Below, piece after piece: positions 24,610-32,785 of a DNA stretch of 64,000 bases; position 1 is the stretch's first letter, and the number at the start of each line of letters is the position of its first letter. The notes under the pieces were generated by a model. The model was not told where the DNA came from, did no database searches, and was given only the letters and a program-made list of their open reading frames with translations. Location: positions 55,025 through 119,024 of the forward strand of contig CAJULY010000009.1 in NCBI GenBank assembly GCA_910587185.1. Reading direction: 5' to 3'. This DNA is from an uncultured Muribaculaceae bacterium. Its GTDB lineage: Bacteria > Bacteroidota > Bacteroidia > Bacteroidales > Muribaculaceae. Both the position numbers and the translations under genes were made by a program.

Positions 24610-24612
24610 TGG

Positions 24613-24826
24613 CGTGTTCAGAGAATAACTGTTGAAAAGTGATAAAGGTGAAGTCTTTCTTATATCAGTATCAGCATGTAAATTTTCAGACACGCAGGCA
24701 ATCCGGCGAGCCTCTTTATTGGCTTTAACCGGTGCCCACCGGAAGTAGCAGACGTACAATAGTTGTTTTATAGATAATTGTGTATTTGAAGCTAAAGGGA
24801 AGTCGTGAGACTTTCCTTAGTTTTTT
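24613..24826 (+). ncRNA. Candidate ~210-nt small RNA
   Basis: The 355-bp gap between the AraC and patatin genes holds a complete transcription unit: a perfect promoter, then a strong terminator (24791-24826), then a second perfect promoter that belongs to patatin. The expected transcript starts near 24613. Possible internal structure: GCGTGT (24613-24618) with ACACGC (about 24690-24695), a CCGGTG-CC-CACCGG hairpin near 24729-24742, and an AGCC/GGCT hairpin just before it. No plausible protein frame is present. I cannot assign a family; 6S RNA and the Bacteroidales-1 motif are the ones to test. Confidence 0.6.
24791..24826 (+). terminator. Terminator of the candidate small RNA
   Basis: The stem CTAAAGGGAAGTC and GACTTTCCTTAG with a GTGA loop is followed by TTTTTT. 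Confidence 0.85.
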
Positions 24827-24855
24827 ATATACACTTTAAAATAGCGCGGGGAGGA

Positions 24856-24887
24856 TTTGTGAAATCGGTCAATTAATAGTAAATTTG
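24856..24887 (+). promoter_or_regulatory. Promoter of the patatin gene, leaderless type
   Basis: TTTG (24856-24859), 20 bp, TAAATTTG (24880-24887); the ATG follows only 5 bases later at 24893. Confidence 0.8.
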
Positions 24888-24892
24888 AACCC

Positions 24893-25759
24893 ATGAGCGA
24901 GAAAGGAACCAAAACCGGGCTTGTGCTCGAGGGGGGCGCCATGCGTGGCCTCTTCACGGCGGGAGTCATGGACGTGATGATGGATGCGGGCATTGAGTTC
25001 GACGGCATTGTCGGCGTCTCCGCCGGTTCGAGTTTCGGCTGCAACTACAAGTCGCGTCAGCCCGGACGCGTTATCCGCTACAATATCCGCTTCCGCAACG
25101 ATCCGCGCTACATGGGGCTGCGTACATTCCTTCGCACCGGCGATCTCGTGGGAGCCGATTTTGCCTACCATGTCATGCCTATGGAGCTTGACGTGTTTGA
25201 CAGCGCGACGTTCGAGAGCAATCCGGCCGAATTCTGGCTTGTGACAACGGATGTGACTACCGGCGAGCCGGTCTATTACCGGATGGACCGCGTCACTCAC
25301 GAGTCGTTCGAATGGCTCAGGACCTCCGCCTCCATGCCTGTAGTCACCCGGCCGGTGAGGGTCGATGACGGGCGCCTGATGCTTGACGGCGGCATATCCG
25401 ACTCTATTCCGCTGAAATTTTTCGACGAAAGGGGCTATGACCGGAATGTGGTGGTCCTGACGCAGCCGCGCGACTTTCTCAAGAAGCCCGCGGCTATGTG
25501 GCCTTTCCGCCTCTTCATGAGACGCTATCCGCGCATTGTCGAGGCTATGGAGCGGCGCCACGAGATGTATAACGCGCAGTTGCAATATGTCGCTTCGCGT
25601 GCAGCAGCCGGCAAAGCCTTTGTGATCGCTCCCGACCGGCCGCTCGAGATTGGGCGCGTGGAGATGAACCTCCGGAAAATGAAAAATGTTTATGAAGCGG
25701 GGCGCACGGCCTGTCGCCGCGTGCTTCCGGCCTTAAAGGAATTTTTATGCGAAAGTTAG
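24893..25759 (+). CDS. Patatin-like phospholipase
   Basis: A 288-residue lipid acyl hydrolase. The oxyanion motif is LEGGAMRGLFTAGVMD (about 11-26), the nucleophile elbow GVSAGSSFG gives the catalytic Ser of GxSxG (about 43-47), and the catalytic Asp is in MLDGGISDSIP. There is no signal peptide, so it is probably cytoplasmic or membrane-associated, like YjjU/RssA proteins. It overlaps the next gene (thioredoxin-fold) by 13 bp. The consensus promoter ends 5 bp before the ATG, so the mRNA should be nearly leaderless. Natural substrate unknown. Confidence 0.92.
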   Translation: MSEKGTKTGLVLEGGAMRGLFTAGVMDVMMDAGIEFDGIVGVSAGSSFGCNYKSRQPGRVIRYNIRFRNDPRYMGLRTFLRTGDLVGADFAYHVMPMELDVFDSATFESNPAEFWLVTTDVTTGEPVYYRMDRVTHESFEWLRTSASMPVVTRPVRVDDGRLMLDGGISDSIPLKFFDERGYDRNVVVLTQPRDFLKKPAAMWPFRLFMRRYPRIVEAMERRHEMYNAQLQYVASRAAAGKAFVIAPDRPLEIGRVEMNLRKMKNVYEAGRTACRRVLPALKEFLCES

Positions 25760-26772
25760 TTTTTATTGCGGCGCTCGCTGTGTTTGCGGCTGCCGATGCC
25801 TACGTTGTAAAAGTGGAAAACCTTCCCGCGAATACCGAGGGATATAAAGTGAGGCTTTCTTCACGAAAAACTGGGGCGGTGCTTGATTCCGCCGTGGTGA
25901 ACGGTCCCGGGGTCATCCTGTCGTCCTCCGGAGGCACGGGGGAGTGGTGCGATATCGGCTATTCTTACCCAATTGATGGCGGAGTGAGAACGGATTATGT
26001 GGTTTTGTTCCCCGACGCCGACACCATTACAGTGGATGTGGCCCCAGGACATCTTGCTGCAAAAGTGACAGGCGGACCGCTCAATGATAGCATGACTCAC
26101 TTTAAAGAAATCACAGCCAATCTTCCGAAAAAGGCGGATGGCGTTGTTGATGTATATGAAACGCGACGACTGTTCCTGAATGAGATAGACGGCAATCTCG
26201 GCAATGCATACGGCGCATACGTGCTCCAGTCCATAGAGGGAATCATGGCAGATTCCGTCTGGTTAGACGCATTCGGTCGTCTTACCCCTGAGAACCAGAC
26301 ATACCCCTCCTTGCAGAAAATAAAGCAAATAAAGCTTCAGAAGATGGCCAACACCGCCGGCAAAAAGTTCTCCGACCTCAAAGTGCTGACTGCCGAAGGC
26401 GACACCGCACGCATGTATGACTACGTGGGCCGGGGCAAGTATGTGCTGGTCGATTTCTGGGCCTCATGGTGCGGCCCGTGTCGCAAAGAGGCTCACGAGA
26501 CTCTTGAACCCTTGTATGAGAAATACAGGAACGATGACCGCTTCATGATTCTGGGTGTGGTGACGGCCGAGCAGCCCGAAAACGCCCGCGAGGTCGTGGC
26601 CGGAAAACCCTATCCCTGGATGCAGGTCATTGACATTGACAATCAGGCTTCTGCAACCTATGGCTTCTCAACCATTCCGCAGATAATGCTCATAGGGCCT
26701 GACGGCACGCTTCTTTACCGCGAGATCCGCGGACAAGGAATTTTCAAAGCCGTGGAGAAATCCCTGCGCTGA
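25747..26772 (+). CDS. Exported TlpA/ResA-type thiol-disulfide protein
   Basis: A 341-residue protein with a signal peptide (MRKLVFIAALAVFAAADA) and no lipobox. The N-terminal ~190 residues resemble the DUF4369-like beta domain seen before many Bacteroidales thioredoxins (VKVENLPANTEGYKVRL). The C-terminal ~140 residues form a TlpA-like thioredoxin fold with the active site WASWCGPCRKE and the cis-Pro region YGFSTIPQIMLI. It overlaps the patatin gene by 13 bp, so they share a transcript. Role: periplasmic disulfide reduction; the partner is unknown. Confidence 0.88.
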   Translation: MRKLVFIAALAVFAAADAYVVKVENLPANTEGYKVRLSSRKTGAVLDSAVVNGPGVILSSSGGTGEWCDIGYSYPIDGGVRTDYVVLFPDADTITVDVAPGHLAAKVTGGPLNDSMTHFKEITANLPKKADGVVDVYETRRLFLNEIDGNLGNAYGAYVLQSIEGIMADSVWLDAFGRLTPENQTYPSLQKIKQIKLQKMANTAGKKFSDLKVLTAEGDTARMYDYVGRGKYVLVDFWASWCGPCRKEAHETLEPLYEKYRNDDRFMILGVVTAEQPENAREVVAGKPYPWMQVIDIDNQASATYGFSTIPQIMLIGPDGTLLYREIRGQGIFKAVEKSLR

Positions 26773-26798
26773 CACAGGCCGAAAAGACCGGTCGCTTG

Positions 26799-26838
26799 AG
26801 GCAGGGGCGCGATTCCGGCGCCTCTGCCTGCCGTTTTT
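26799..26838 (+). terminator. Terminator after the patatin/thioredoxin unit
   Basis: The stem AGGCAGgGGCGC (26799-26810) and GCGCCtCTGCCT (26818-26829) is followed by GCCGTTTTTTG. Confidence 0.85.
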
Positions 26839-26905
26839 TGCATGCAGTGGAGTGTCAGGCGAAAATAATCGCCGGGAGAGTCGTGTCATTTCGGTGAAAA
26901 ATGAT

Positions 26906-26913
26906 TAATTTTG
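26906..26913 (+). promoter_or_regulatory. -7 box for metG
   Basis: TAATTTTG, 50 bp before the metG ATG; the -33 box is weak. Confidence 0.55.
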
Positions 26914-26963
26914 CAGTTTAGACGTGAAATCAAACAACATGTAAGTAAATAACCTCTAAAGAT

Positions 26964-29006
26964 ATGGAAAAGAAGTTCAAACGTACGCTCATAACCTCCG
27001 CTCTGCCCTACGCCAACGGACCTGTCCACATAGGTCATCTGGCCGGTGTATATGTCCCGGCCGACATCTACGCCCGCTTCCTCAGAATGCGTGGCGAAGA
27101 GGTGCTTTTTATCGGCGGAAGCGATGAACACGGAGTCCCCATCACAATCAAGGCCCGCAAAGAGGGCGTCACTCCGCAGGATATCGTTGACCGTTACCAC
27201 AAGATAATAAAAGACTCCATGGAGGGGCTGGGAATTTCGTTTGACATATATTCGCGCACCACGTCCGACATCCATTCCGCCACTGCGTCGGAATTCTTCC
27301 GCCGTCTCTACGACAACGGCCGGTTCGAGGTACAGACCTCGCTTCAGCCCTACGACGAAGAGGCCCGTCAGTTCCTTGCCGACCGCTACGTCGTCGGCAC
27401 CTGCCCCCACTGCGGAAGCGACCGCGCTTACGGCGACCAGTGCGAGGCTTGCGGAACGTCGCTCAACGCTACGGACCTGATCAATCCCCGCTCGAGTCTT
27501 ACCTCGGCTCCCGTGACCATGCGCGAGACCACCCACTGGTATCTGCCGCTTGACAAATGGGAGGGAAAACTGCGCGAGTGGATTCTCGAAGGCCACAAGG
27601 AATGGAAGACCAACGTCTATGGCCAGTGCAAGTCGTGGCTCGACCTCGGACTGCAGCCCCGCGCCGTCAGCCGCGACCTCGACTGGGGTGTACCCGTGCC
27701 CGTGGAAGGCGCCGAAGGGAAAGTGCTTTACGTCTGGTTCGACGCGCCGATCGGATATATTTCCAACACCAAGGAACTTCTGCCCGATTCGTGGGAGAAA
27801 TGGTGGAAGGATCCCGAAAGCCGTGTCATTAACTTCATCGGCAAGGATAACATCGTGTTCCATTGCATCGTGTTCCCCGCAATGCTGATGGCTTACGGCG
27901 ACAACTTCCAGCTCCCCGACAATGTCCCCGCCAACGAATTCCTCAATCTGGAAGGCGACAAGATCTCGACTTCGCGCAACTGGGCTGTCTGGCTCCATGA
28001 ATATCTGGCCGACTTCCCCGGCAAGCAGGATGTTCTGCGCTATGTGCTGACCGCCAACGCGCCCGAGACGAAAGACAACGATTTCACATGGGCCGATTTC
28101 CAGGCCCGCAACAACAATGAGCTCGTTGCCGTGCTCGGTAATTTCGTCAACCGTGCGATGATGCTGACCCACAAATATTTCGAAGGAAAAGTGCCTGAGC
28201 GCGGCGAACTCGCCGAAACGGACATCGCCGCCTTCCGCGAGATAAACGCCGCCGCCGACCGCCTGACGTCCGCCCTCGAGACATTCCATTTCCGCGAAGG
28301 CCTGAAAGAGGCTATGGAGATTGCCCGCATCGGTAACCGTTACCTGCAGGAGACCGAGCCTTGGAAAGTGTCGAAGACCGATATGGACCGCACCGCGACC
28401 ATCCTCAACATCGCCATGCAGATCTGCGCCAACATCGCCGTGGCCTTCAAGCCGTTCCTGCCATTCACGGCCGACAAGCTCGCACTGATGATCGGTCTCG
28501 GCGAGCAGACATGGGATCAGCTCGGATCCGACAACATCATCCCCGCCGGACAGCAGCTCGCCAAACCGGAGCTCCTCTTCGAGAAGATTGACGACGCGAC
28601 CATACAGGCCCAGCTCGACCGTCTCGCCCGTATAAAGGAAGAGAACAAGATAAAGAATTTCAAGGCAGCCCCACAGGCTCCCGACGTGGATTTCGACACA
28701 TTCATGAAAGCCGACATCCGCGTGGGAACCGTGCTCGAATGCCGGAAAGTGCCGAAGGCCGACAAACTTCTGCAGTTCCTCATCGACGACGGCCTTGAAA
28801 AACGCACCATCGTTTCAGGCATCGCGAAATATTACGCTCCCGAGGACCTTGTCGGAAAGCAGGTCTGCTTCATAGCCAACCTGCCGGTACGCAAACTGCG
28901 CGGAATCGAGTCGCAGGGCATGATCCTCTCGGCCGAGAACGCCGACGGTTCGCTCGTGGTCATTGGCCCGACCGCTCCCGTGGTTCCCGGCGCGCAAGTG
29001 AAGTGA
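26964..29006 (+). CDS. metG: Methionyl-tRNA synthetase with C-terminal tRNA-binding domain
   Basis: A 680-residue cytoplasmic enzyme charging tRNA-Met. The class I signatures are PYANGPVHIGHLAG (HIGH, about 11-24) and KISTSRNW (KMSKS variant). The zinc knuckle has CPHC and CEAC, with NATDLI following. An anticodon-binding helical domain follows, and after about residue 570 an EMAP/Arc1p-like OB fold (FDTFMKADIRVGTVLEC, KADKLLQFLIDDG) that dimerises and grips tRNA. Full length. The gene stands alone with its own promoter. Confidence 0.98.
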   Translation: MEKKFKRTLITSALPYANGPVHIGHLAGVYVPADIYARFLRMRGEEVLFIGGSDEHGVPITIKARKEGVTPQDIVDRYHKIIKDSMEGLGISFDIYSRTTSDIHSATASEFFRRLYDNGRFEVQTSLQPYDEEARQFLADRYVVGTCPHCGSDRAYGDQCEACGTSLNATDLINPRSSLTSAPVTMRETTHWYLPLDKWEGKLREWILEGHKEWKTNVYGQCKSWLDLGLQPRAVSRDLDWGVPVPVEGAEGKVLYVWFDAPIGYISNTKELLPDSWEKWWKDPESRVINFIGKDNIVFHCIVFPAMLMAYGDNFQLPDNVPANEFLNLEGDKISTSRNWAVWLHEYLADFPGKQDVLRYVLTANAPETKDNDFTWADFQARNNNELVAVLGNFVNRAMMLTHKYFEGKVPERGELAETDIAAFREINAAADRLTSALETFHFREGLKEAMEIARIGNRYLQETEPWKVSKTDMDRTATILNIAMQICANIAVAFKPFLPFTADKLALMIGLGEQTWDQLGSDNIIPAGQQLAKPELLFEKIDDATIQAQLDRLARIKEENKIKNFKAAPQAPDVDFDTFMKADIRVGTVLECRKVPKADKLLQFLIDDGLEKRTIVSGIAKYYAPEDLVGKQVCFIANLPVRKLRGIESQGMILSAENADGSLVVIGPTAPVVPGAQVK

Positions 29007-29024
29007 TGCACCGAACAGATTTTT

Positions 29025-29362
29025 AGAGGTTGTTTAAAAACAAATGTGAAAGCCGGAGTCCATTCTCCGGAGGTGGATTTCGGAATGAATTGAAGGAGTA
29101 ATGCTGTAGCATTATGACTGAAATTCAGTACGAAAGACGCCCGGGAGAATGGATGCGAAGAAGCATTTTAAACAACCGCAAAACCGAAATTTAAATGTAT
29201 CAAAAAGAAAAATTGTGTTACTATAAGTCGCATGGATGCCTTTTTGGCTCCCCTGTCCCTAATCTTCAGTCACAGTGCCACAGCACTGCTCCTTCAGATT
29301 ATGAACAGGTTAGCTCAAAAATCCATCCACTCCGGCTTCACATTTGTTATTAAACAACCTCT
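29025..29362. mobile_element. 338-bp element with ~34-bp terminal inverted repeats, non-coding
   Basis: This fills the 380-bp gap between metG and the asparaginase gene. The left end (29025-29059) begins AGAGGTTGTTTAAAAACAAA and runs on to GCCGGAGT; the right end (29328-29362) is its complement with about two differences. A second palindrome sits inside: GGTTGTTTAAAA (29028-29039) with TTTTAAACAACC (about 29166-29177), enclosing CCATTCTCCGG/CCGGGAGAATGG and a TAATGC/GCATTA hairpin at 29099-29112. No transposase frame is present. It looks like a MITE or two nested foldback units; no target duplication is evident. Confidence 0.7.
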
Positions 29363-29386
29363 TAACTTAACCTCAATCCAACCGAC

Positions 29387-30448
29387 ATGAATACACCGAG
29401 TGCCCACAGGCCGCGCATATTGCTGATATATACCGGCGGAACCATAGGAATGATAGAGAATCCGGAGACGGAGGCTCTGCAGCCTTTCAATTTCGACCAT
29501 CTGATAGATAATGTGCCGAAACTGAAGATGCTCAACTATGTGATCGACAACGTCTCGTTCAATCCGCCAATCGACTCCAGCGACATGAGCCCCGAACACT
29601 GGGAGGAGATCGCCCATGTGGTCGAGAACAGTTATCATCTCTACGACGGCTTCGTGGTGCTCCACGGAACCGACACTATGGCCTATACCGCCTCGGCTCT
29701 ATCTTTCATGCTCGAGAATCTCCGCAAACCGGTGATCATCACCGGTTCGCAGCTTCCCATAGGCGAGGTCCGCACCGACGGTGAGGAAAATCTGATAACC
29801 GCCGTGCAGATAGCGGCCGCCATCGACCGTCACGGTGATCCGATGGTTCAGGAAGTCGCCATCCTTTTCGAGAACTATCTCTGGCGCGGAAACAGGGCCA
29901 CGAAACGTTCGGCCGATAATTTCAACGCTTTCAAAAGTCACAATTACCCCGAACTCGCCAAGATAGGTCTTGACATAAACTACCACGAGGACGCCCTTTA
30001 CCGCCATCATGTCCATGAGCCGTTCAAGGTCAATTACGGTCTTGACAAGTCGATCATCGTCATTGACCTCTTTCCGGGTCTGCGCGAGGATGCCTTCCGT
30101 CACGCGCTCCACACTCCCGCCACCAAAGGCGTTGTCCTGCGTTCGTTCGGCGCCGGCAACGCTCCTACCGCTCCCTGGTTCTTCGATGCCCTGAAGGAGG
30201 CTATTGACGGCGGACTGGTCGTGTTCAACGTGACCCAGTGTGTCGGCGGCAGCGTCCTTCCCGGACGCTATGCGGCCAGCGACGCCCTGGCGGCCGCCGG
30301 GGTTGTGGCCGGAGCTGACATCACCACGGAGGCAGCCATCGCGAAGATGATGTTCCTGTTCGGCCAGAATATCCCGGCCCATGAGGTCAGACGTCGTCTG
30401 ACCCACCCCATCTGCGGCGAAATGACTCTCCCTTCTCCCGGAGAGTGA
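29387..30448 (+). CDS. ansA: Type I L-asparaginase
   Basis: A 353-residue enzyme hydrolysing asparagine to aspartate and ammonia. The two catalytic motifs are present: ILLIYTGGTIGMIEN (first Thr at about 16) and FVVLHGTDTMAYTASALSFM. The absence of a signal peptide points to the cytoplasmic type I enzyme. The C-terminal AAGVVAGADITTEAAIAKMMFL block is typical of the family. The gene lies 24 bp after the inverted-repeat element and 40 bp before the sigma-54 activator, with which it may be co-transcribed. Confidence 0.95.
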   Translation: MNTPSAHRPRILLIYTGGTIGMIENPETEALQPFNFDHLIDNVPKLKMLNYVIDNVSFNPPIDSSDMSPEHWEEIAHVVENSYHLYDGFVVLHGTDTMAYTASALSFMLENLRKPVIITGSQLPIGEVRTDGEENLITAVQIAAAIDRHGDPMVQEVAILFENYLWRGNRATKRSADNFNAFKSHNYPELAKIGLDINYHEDALYRHHVHEPFKVNYGLDKSIIVIDLFPGLREDAFRHALHTPATKGVVLRSFGAGNAPTAPWFFDALKEAIDGGLVVFNVTQCVGGSVLPGRYAASDALAAAGVVAGADITTEAAIAKMMFLFGQNIPAHEVRRRLTHPICGEMTLPSPGE

Positions 30449-30488
30449 ACTTTCCGCTGATTTCGTAATTTTCTAACACTACTGCATA

Positions 30489-31706
30489 ATGCCGCTTAAC
30501 ATACCAGAAATATCACCTGAAGTACAGCAGGCCAAAATGCGGTTCGGCATTGTCGGCAACGCGCCGGCTCTGATCGAGGCTGTCAACAGGGCCATTCAGG
30601 TGGCCCCCATAGACCTGTCTGTGCTCATAACCGGCGAGAGCGGTACCGGCAAGGAGTTTTTTCCGAAAATCATCCATGCCTACAGCCCTCGCAAGCATGC
30701 CCGCTATATTGCCGTCAACTGTGGCGCCATTCCCGAAGGAACAATCGATTCCGAACTGTTCGGCCATGAAAAAGGATCGTTTACAGGCGCCGTCTCAGCA
30801 CGCAAAGGTTATTTTGAAGAAGCTGACGGAGGAACGATTTTTCTCGATGAGGTTGCCGAGCTACCGCTGACTACTCAGGCGCGACTGCTCCGCGTGCTCG
30901 AATCGGGGGAATTCCTCAAGGTAGGATCATCCACTGTCCAGCGGACCAACATACGCGTTGTCGCCGCAACAAATGTCGATATGCTCGAGGCGGTCCGTTC
31001 GGGCCGTTTCCGCGAAGACCTGTTCTACCGCCTCTCGACGGTGCAGATTTCCGTGCCCCCCTTGCGTGCGCGCGGCAACGACATCACTCTCCTGACCCGC
31101 AAGTTCGCTTCCGATTTCTCCGATCGCTATTCCATGCCCCCGGCGACTTTCGAGGATTCCGCCCGCTCCGAGATGCTCCATTACCGCTGGCCCGGAAACG
31201 TGCGCCAGCTCAAGAACGTGGTCGAACAGATCTCTCTTTTCCATGCCGGCGCTAAAGTCGATGCCGAGACATTGCGCCCCTATCTGCCCGATGCCGGAAT
31301 GAACTATGCGCCCGCGCTCTCCCATTCGGCCCATCCCTACGAACAGGAGCGTGAACTGCTCTTCAACATGATATTCAGGCTCCAGTCGGAAATAGACCGT
31401 CTGCGCGCCAAGATCGAGGATGAGGAACCCCATCGGCCCTCGGCCGCTACCGTGCAGCAGCCCGTGGAGGTCATAGAGGTCCCGACAAGCCTCGTCAGAT
31501 ATACCGAACCCCACTCCCGCTTCCCGTCGGCCCCGGTGGCCGATGCCCAGCCTGCCGCTTCGGCCAAGACCCTCGAGGAGACCGAGCGCGAGACTATACG
31601 CCAGGCGCTTGAAAATAACGGAGGGCGTCGCAAGGACACGGCTCGCGAACTGAATATATCGGAACGTACCCTCTATCGAAAAATCAAGGACTTCGGTCTT
31701 GAATGA
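30489..31706 (+). CDS. Sigma-54-dependent transcriptional activator without receiver domain
   Basis: A 405-residue NtrC-class AAA+ activator. The AAA+ domain starts almost at the N-terminus: Walker A GESGTGKEFF (about 48-57), the sigma-54-contacting loop as GSFTGA (canonical GAFTGA), Walker B GGTIFLDEV and the arginine-finger region FREDLFYRLSTV. A ~100-residue linker follows, with a coiled-coil-like part (ELLFNMIFRLQSEIDRLRAKIEDEE), then a Fis-type HTH (RETIRQALENNGGRRKDTARELNISERTLYRKI, about 370-402). With no N-terminal sensor, activity must be set by amount or partner. Targets unknown. Confidence 0.93.
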   Translation: MPLNIPEISPEVQQAKMRFGIVGNAPALIEAVNRAIQVAPIDLSVLITGESGTGKEFFPKIIHAYSPRKHARYIAVNCGAIPEGTIDSELFGHEKGSFTGAVSARKGYFEEADGGTIFLDEVAELPLTTQARLLRVLESGEFLKVGSSTVQRTNIRVVAATNVDMLEAVRSGRFREDLFYRLSTVQISVPPLRARGNDITLLTRKFASDFSDRYSMPPATFEDSARSEMLHYRWPGNVRQLKNVVEQISLFHAGAKVDAETLRPYLPDAGMNYAPALSHSAHPYEQERELLFNMIFRLQSEIDRLRAKIEDEEPHRPSAATVQQPVEVIEVPTSLVRYTEPHSRFPSAPVADAQPAASAKTLEETERETIRQALENNGGRRKDTARELNISERTLYRKIKDFGLE

Positions 31707-31750
31707 ACCTTTGAATGAACTTCGGAGTTTTCAAAAATATAAACTGGAAT

Positions 31751-32650
31751 ATGAAGAGAAAAGTATTTAAAATGGCTGCGCTGGCCCTCATGATTTCGGC
31801 TGCAGCGCCGGCTTTCGCGCAATTCGATCTCGGCCGCGCTCTCGGCGGTCTGGTAAAAGCCGGACAGGCTTTGACGGTATCCGACAGTCAGATGGCGGAG
31901 TATGTCAAGGAATCCGTTGCGAAGATGGACAAGGAAAATACCGTGTTGCCTGACTCCGATCCCTATTCCCAGCGCCTGGCGCGTCTGACCAAAGGCATAA
32001 AGGACGCCGACGGCATTCCCTTGAATTTCAAGGTCTATAAGAAGGACGAGATCAACGCGTTTGCATGTCCCGACGGCAGTGTGCGCGTATATACCGGCCT
32101 GATGGACATGATGACCGACGACGAGCTTCTCGGCGTCGTGGGTCATGAGATAGGCCACGTTGTCAAGCGCCATTCCAAAAATGCCTTCAAGAACCAGCTT
32201 CTCACCGGTGCCCTCAAGGATGAGCTCGCGGCATCCAGCGGAAAAATAGCCGCTCTGACCGACTCGCAGCTCGGCACGCTCGGCGAGGGTCTGATAAACG
32301 CAAAATATTCCCGCAAGCAGGAAAACGAAGCCGACGACTGCGGATATGATTTCCTCGTCAGCAACGGCCGCAACCCCTACGGCATGGTCATGGCATTCGA
32401 GAAAATGTCGGCCATGGAGCAGAAGGGCGGAGCGTCCGCCAATTCCTATATAGCGAAGATGTTCTCCTCCCACCCCGACACCCAGGCACGCATAAAACAC
32501 ATGTCGGAACGCTGCACTAAGGACGGCTACTCCCGTCCGGTCGTGACCACGACAAAAACGACTACTACAGCGAAGAAATCCACAACGTCCAAAGCCGCTA
32601 AGAAAACCACTGCAAAGAAGACCGCCAAGAAAACCACAAAAAAACGCTGA
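31751..32650 (+). CDS. Exported M48-family metalloprotease with Lys/Thr-rich tail
   Basis: A 299-residue periplasmic zinc protease. I start it at ATG 31751 (MKRKVFKMAALALMISAAAPAFA), which gives a clean signal peptide; an upstream in-frame ATG at 31715 adds 12 residues. The zinc motif is HEIGH, with the third ligand in the RKQENEADDCGYDF block, as in the BepA/LoiP (YcaL) group. The last ~35 residues are almost only Lys, Thr and Ala (repeated AKKTT), resembling histone H1-like tails, which is odd for an exported protein. It lies 44 bp after the sigma-54 activator. Confidence 0.92.
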   Translation: MKRKVFKMAALALMISAAAPAFAQFDLGRALGGLVKAGQALTVSDSQMAEYVKESVAKMDKENTVLPDSDPYSQRLARLTKGIKDADGIPLNFKVYKKDEINAFACPDGSVRVYTGLMDMMTDDELLGVVGHEIGHVVKRHSKNAFKNQLLTGALKDELAASSGKIAALTDSQLGTLGEGLINAKYSRKQENEADDCGYDFLVSNGRNPYGMVMAFEKMSAMEQKGGASANSYIAKMFSSHPDTQARIKHMSERCTKDGYSRPVVTTTKTTTTAKKSTTSKAAKKTTAKKTAKKTTKKR

Positions 32651-32662
32651 TGCGTTGATATC

Positions 32663-32689
32663 GGGCTGATTGGGCTAAATGATCCAATA
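32663..32689. repeat. 9-bp tandem repeat array, AT-rich form
   Basis: Units GGGCTGATT, GGGCTAAAT, GATCCAATA in register, between the convergent M48 and guanine deaminase genes and next to the latter's terminator. Confidence 0.65.
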
Positions 32690-32729
32690 AAAAATTGAGG
32701 GTGAGCCGGGAGTTGCCGGGCTCACCCTC
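32690..32729 (-). terminator. Terminator of the guanine deaminase gene
   Basis: The perfect stem GAGGGTGAGCC (32697-32707) and GGCTCACCCTC (32719-32729), followed on the minus strand by TCAATTTTTTATTGG. Confidence 0.85.
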
Positions 32730-32785
32730 TTCGGTCAACGATTGATGACCTCGGGAAGAAAAATCTTTATTTTTGCCGTGCCATT

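Noticed and set aside
24729..24755. SRP-like signature (CACCGGAAGTAGCAG) in the candidate small RNA.
   Set aside because: The stem closing the GGAA would not pair properly, and a full SRP RNA with both arms and correct spacing is present at 58222-58318.
24571..24759. A 62-codon minus frame over the candidate small RNA.
   Set aside because: No promoter or family pattern; the opposite strand has a perfect promoter and terminator.
27985..28010. Altered KMSKS motif (KISTS) in MetRS.
   Set aside because: KISTS is a known variant in this MetRS subgroup and not a defect.
26886..28289. A 467-codon frame opposite metG.
   Set aside because: It is antisense to a full-length, motif-complete metG; long antisense frames are expected from the high-GC codon usage here, and it shows no recognisable protein pattern.
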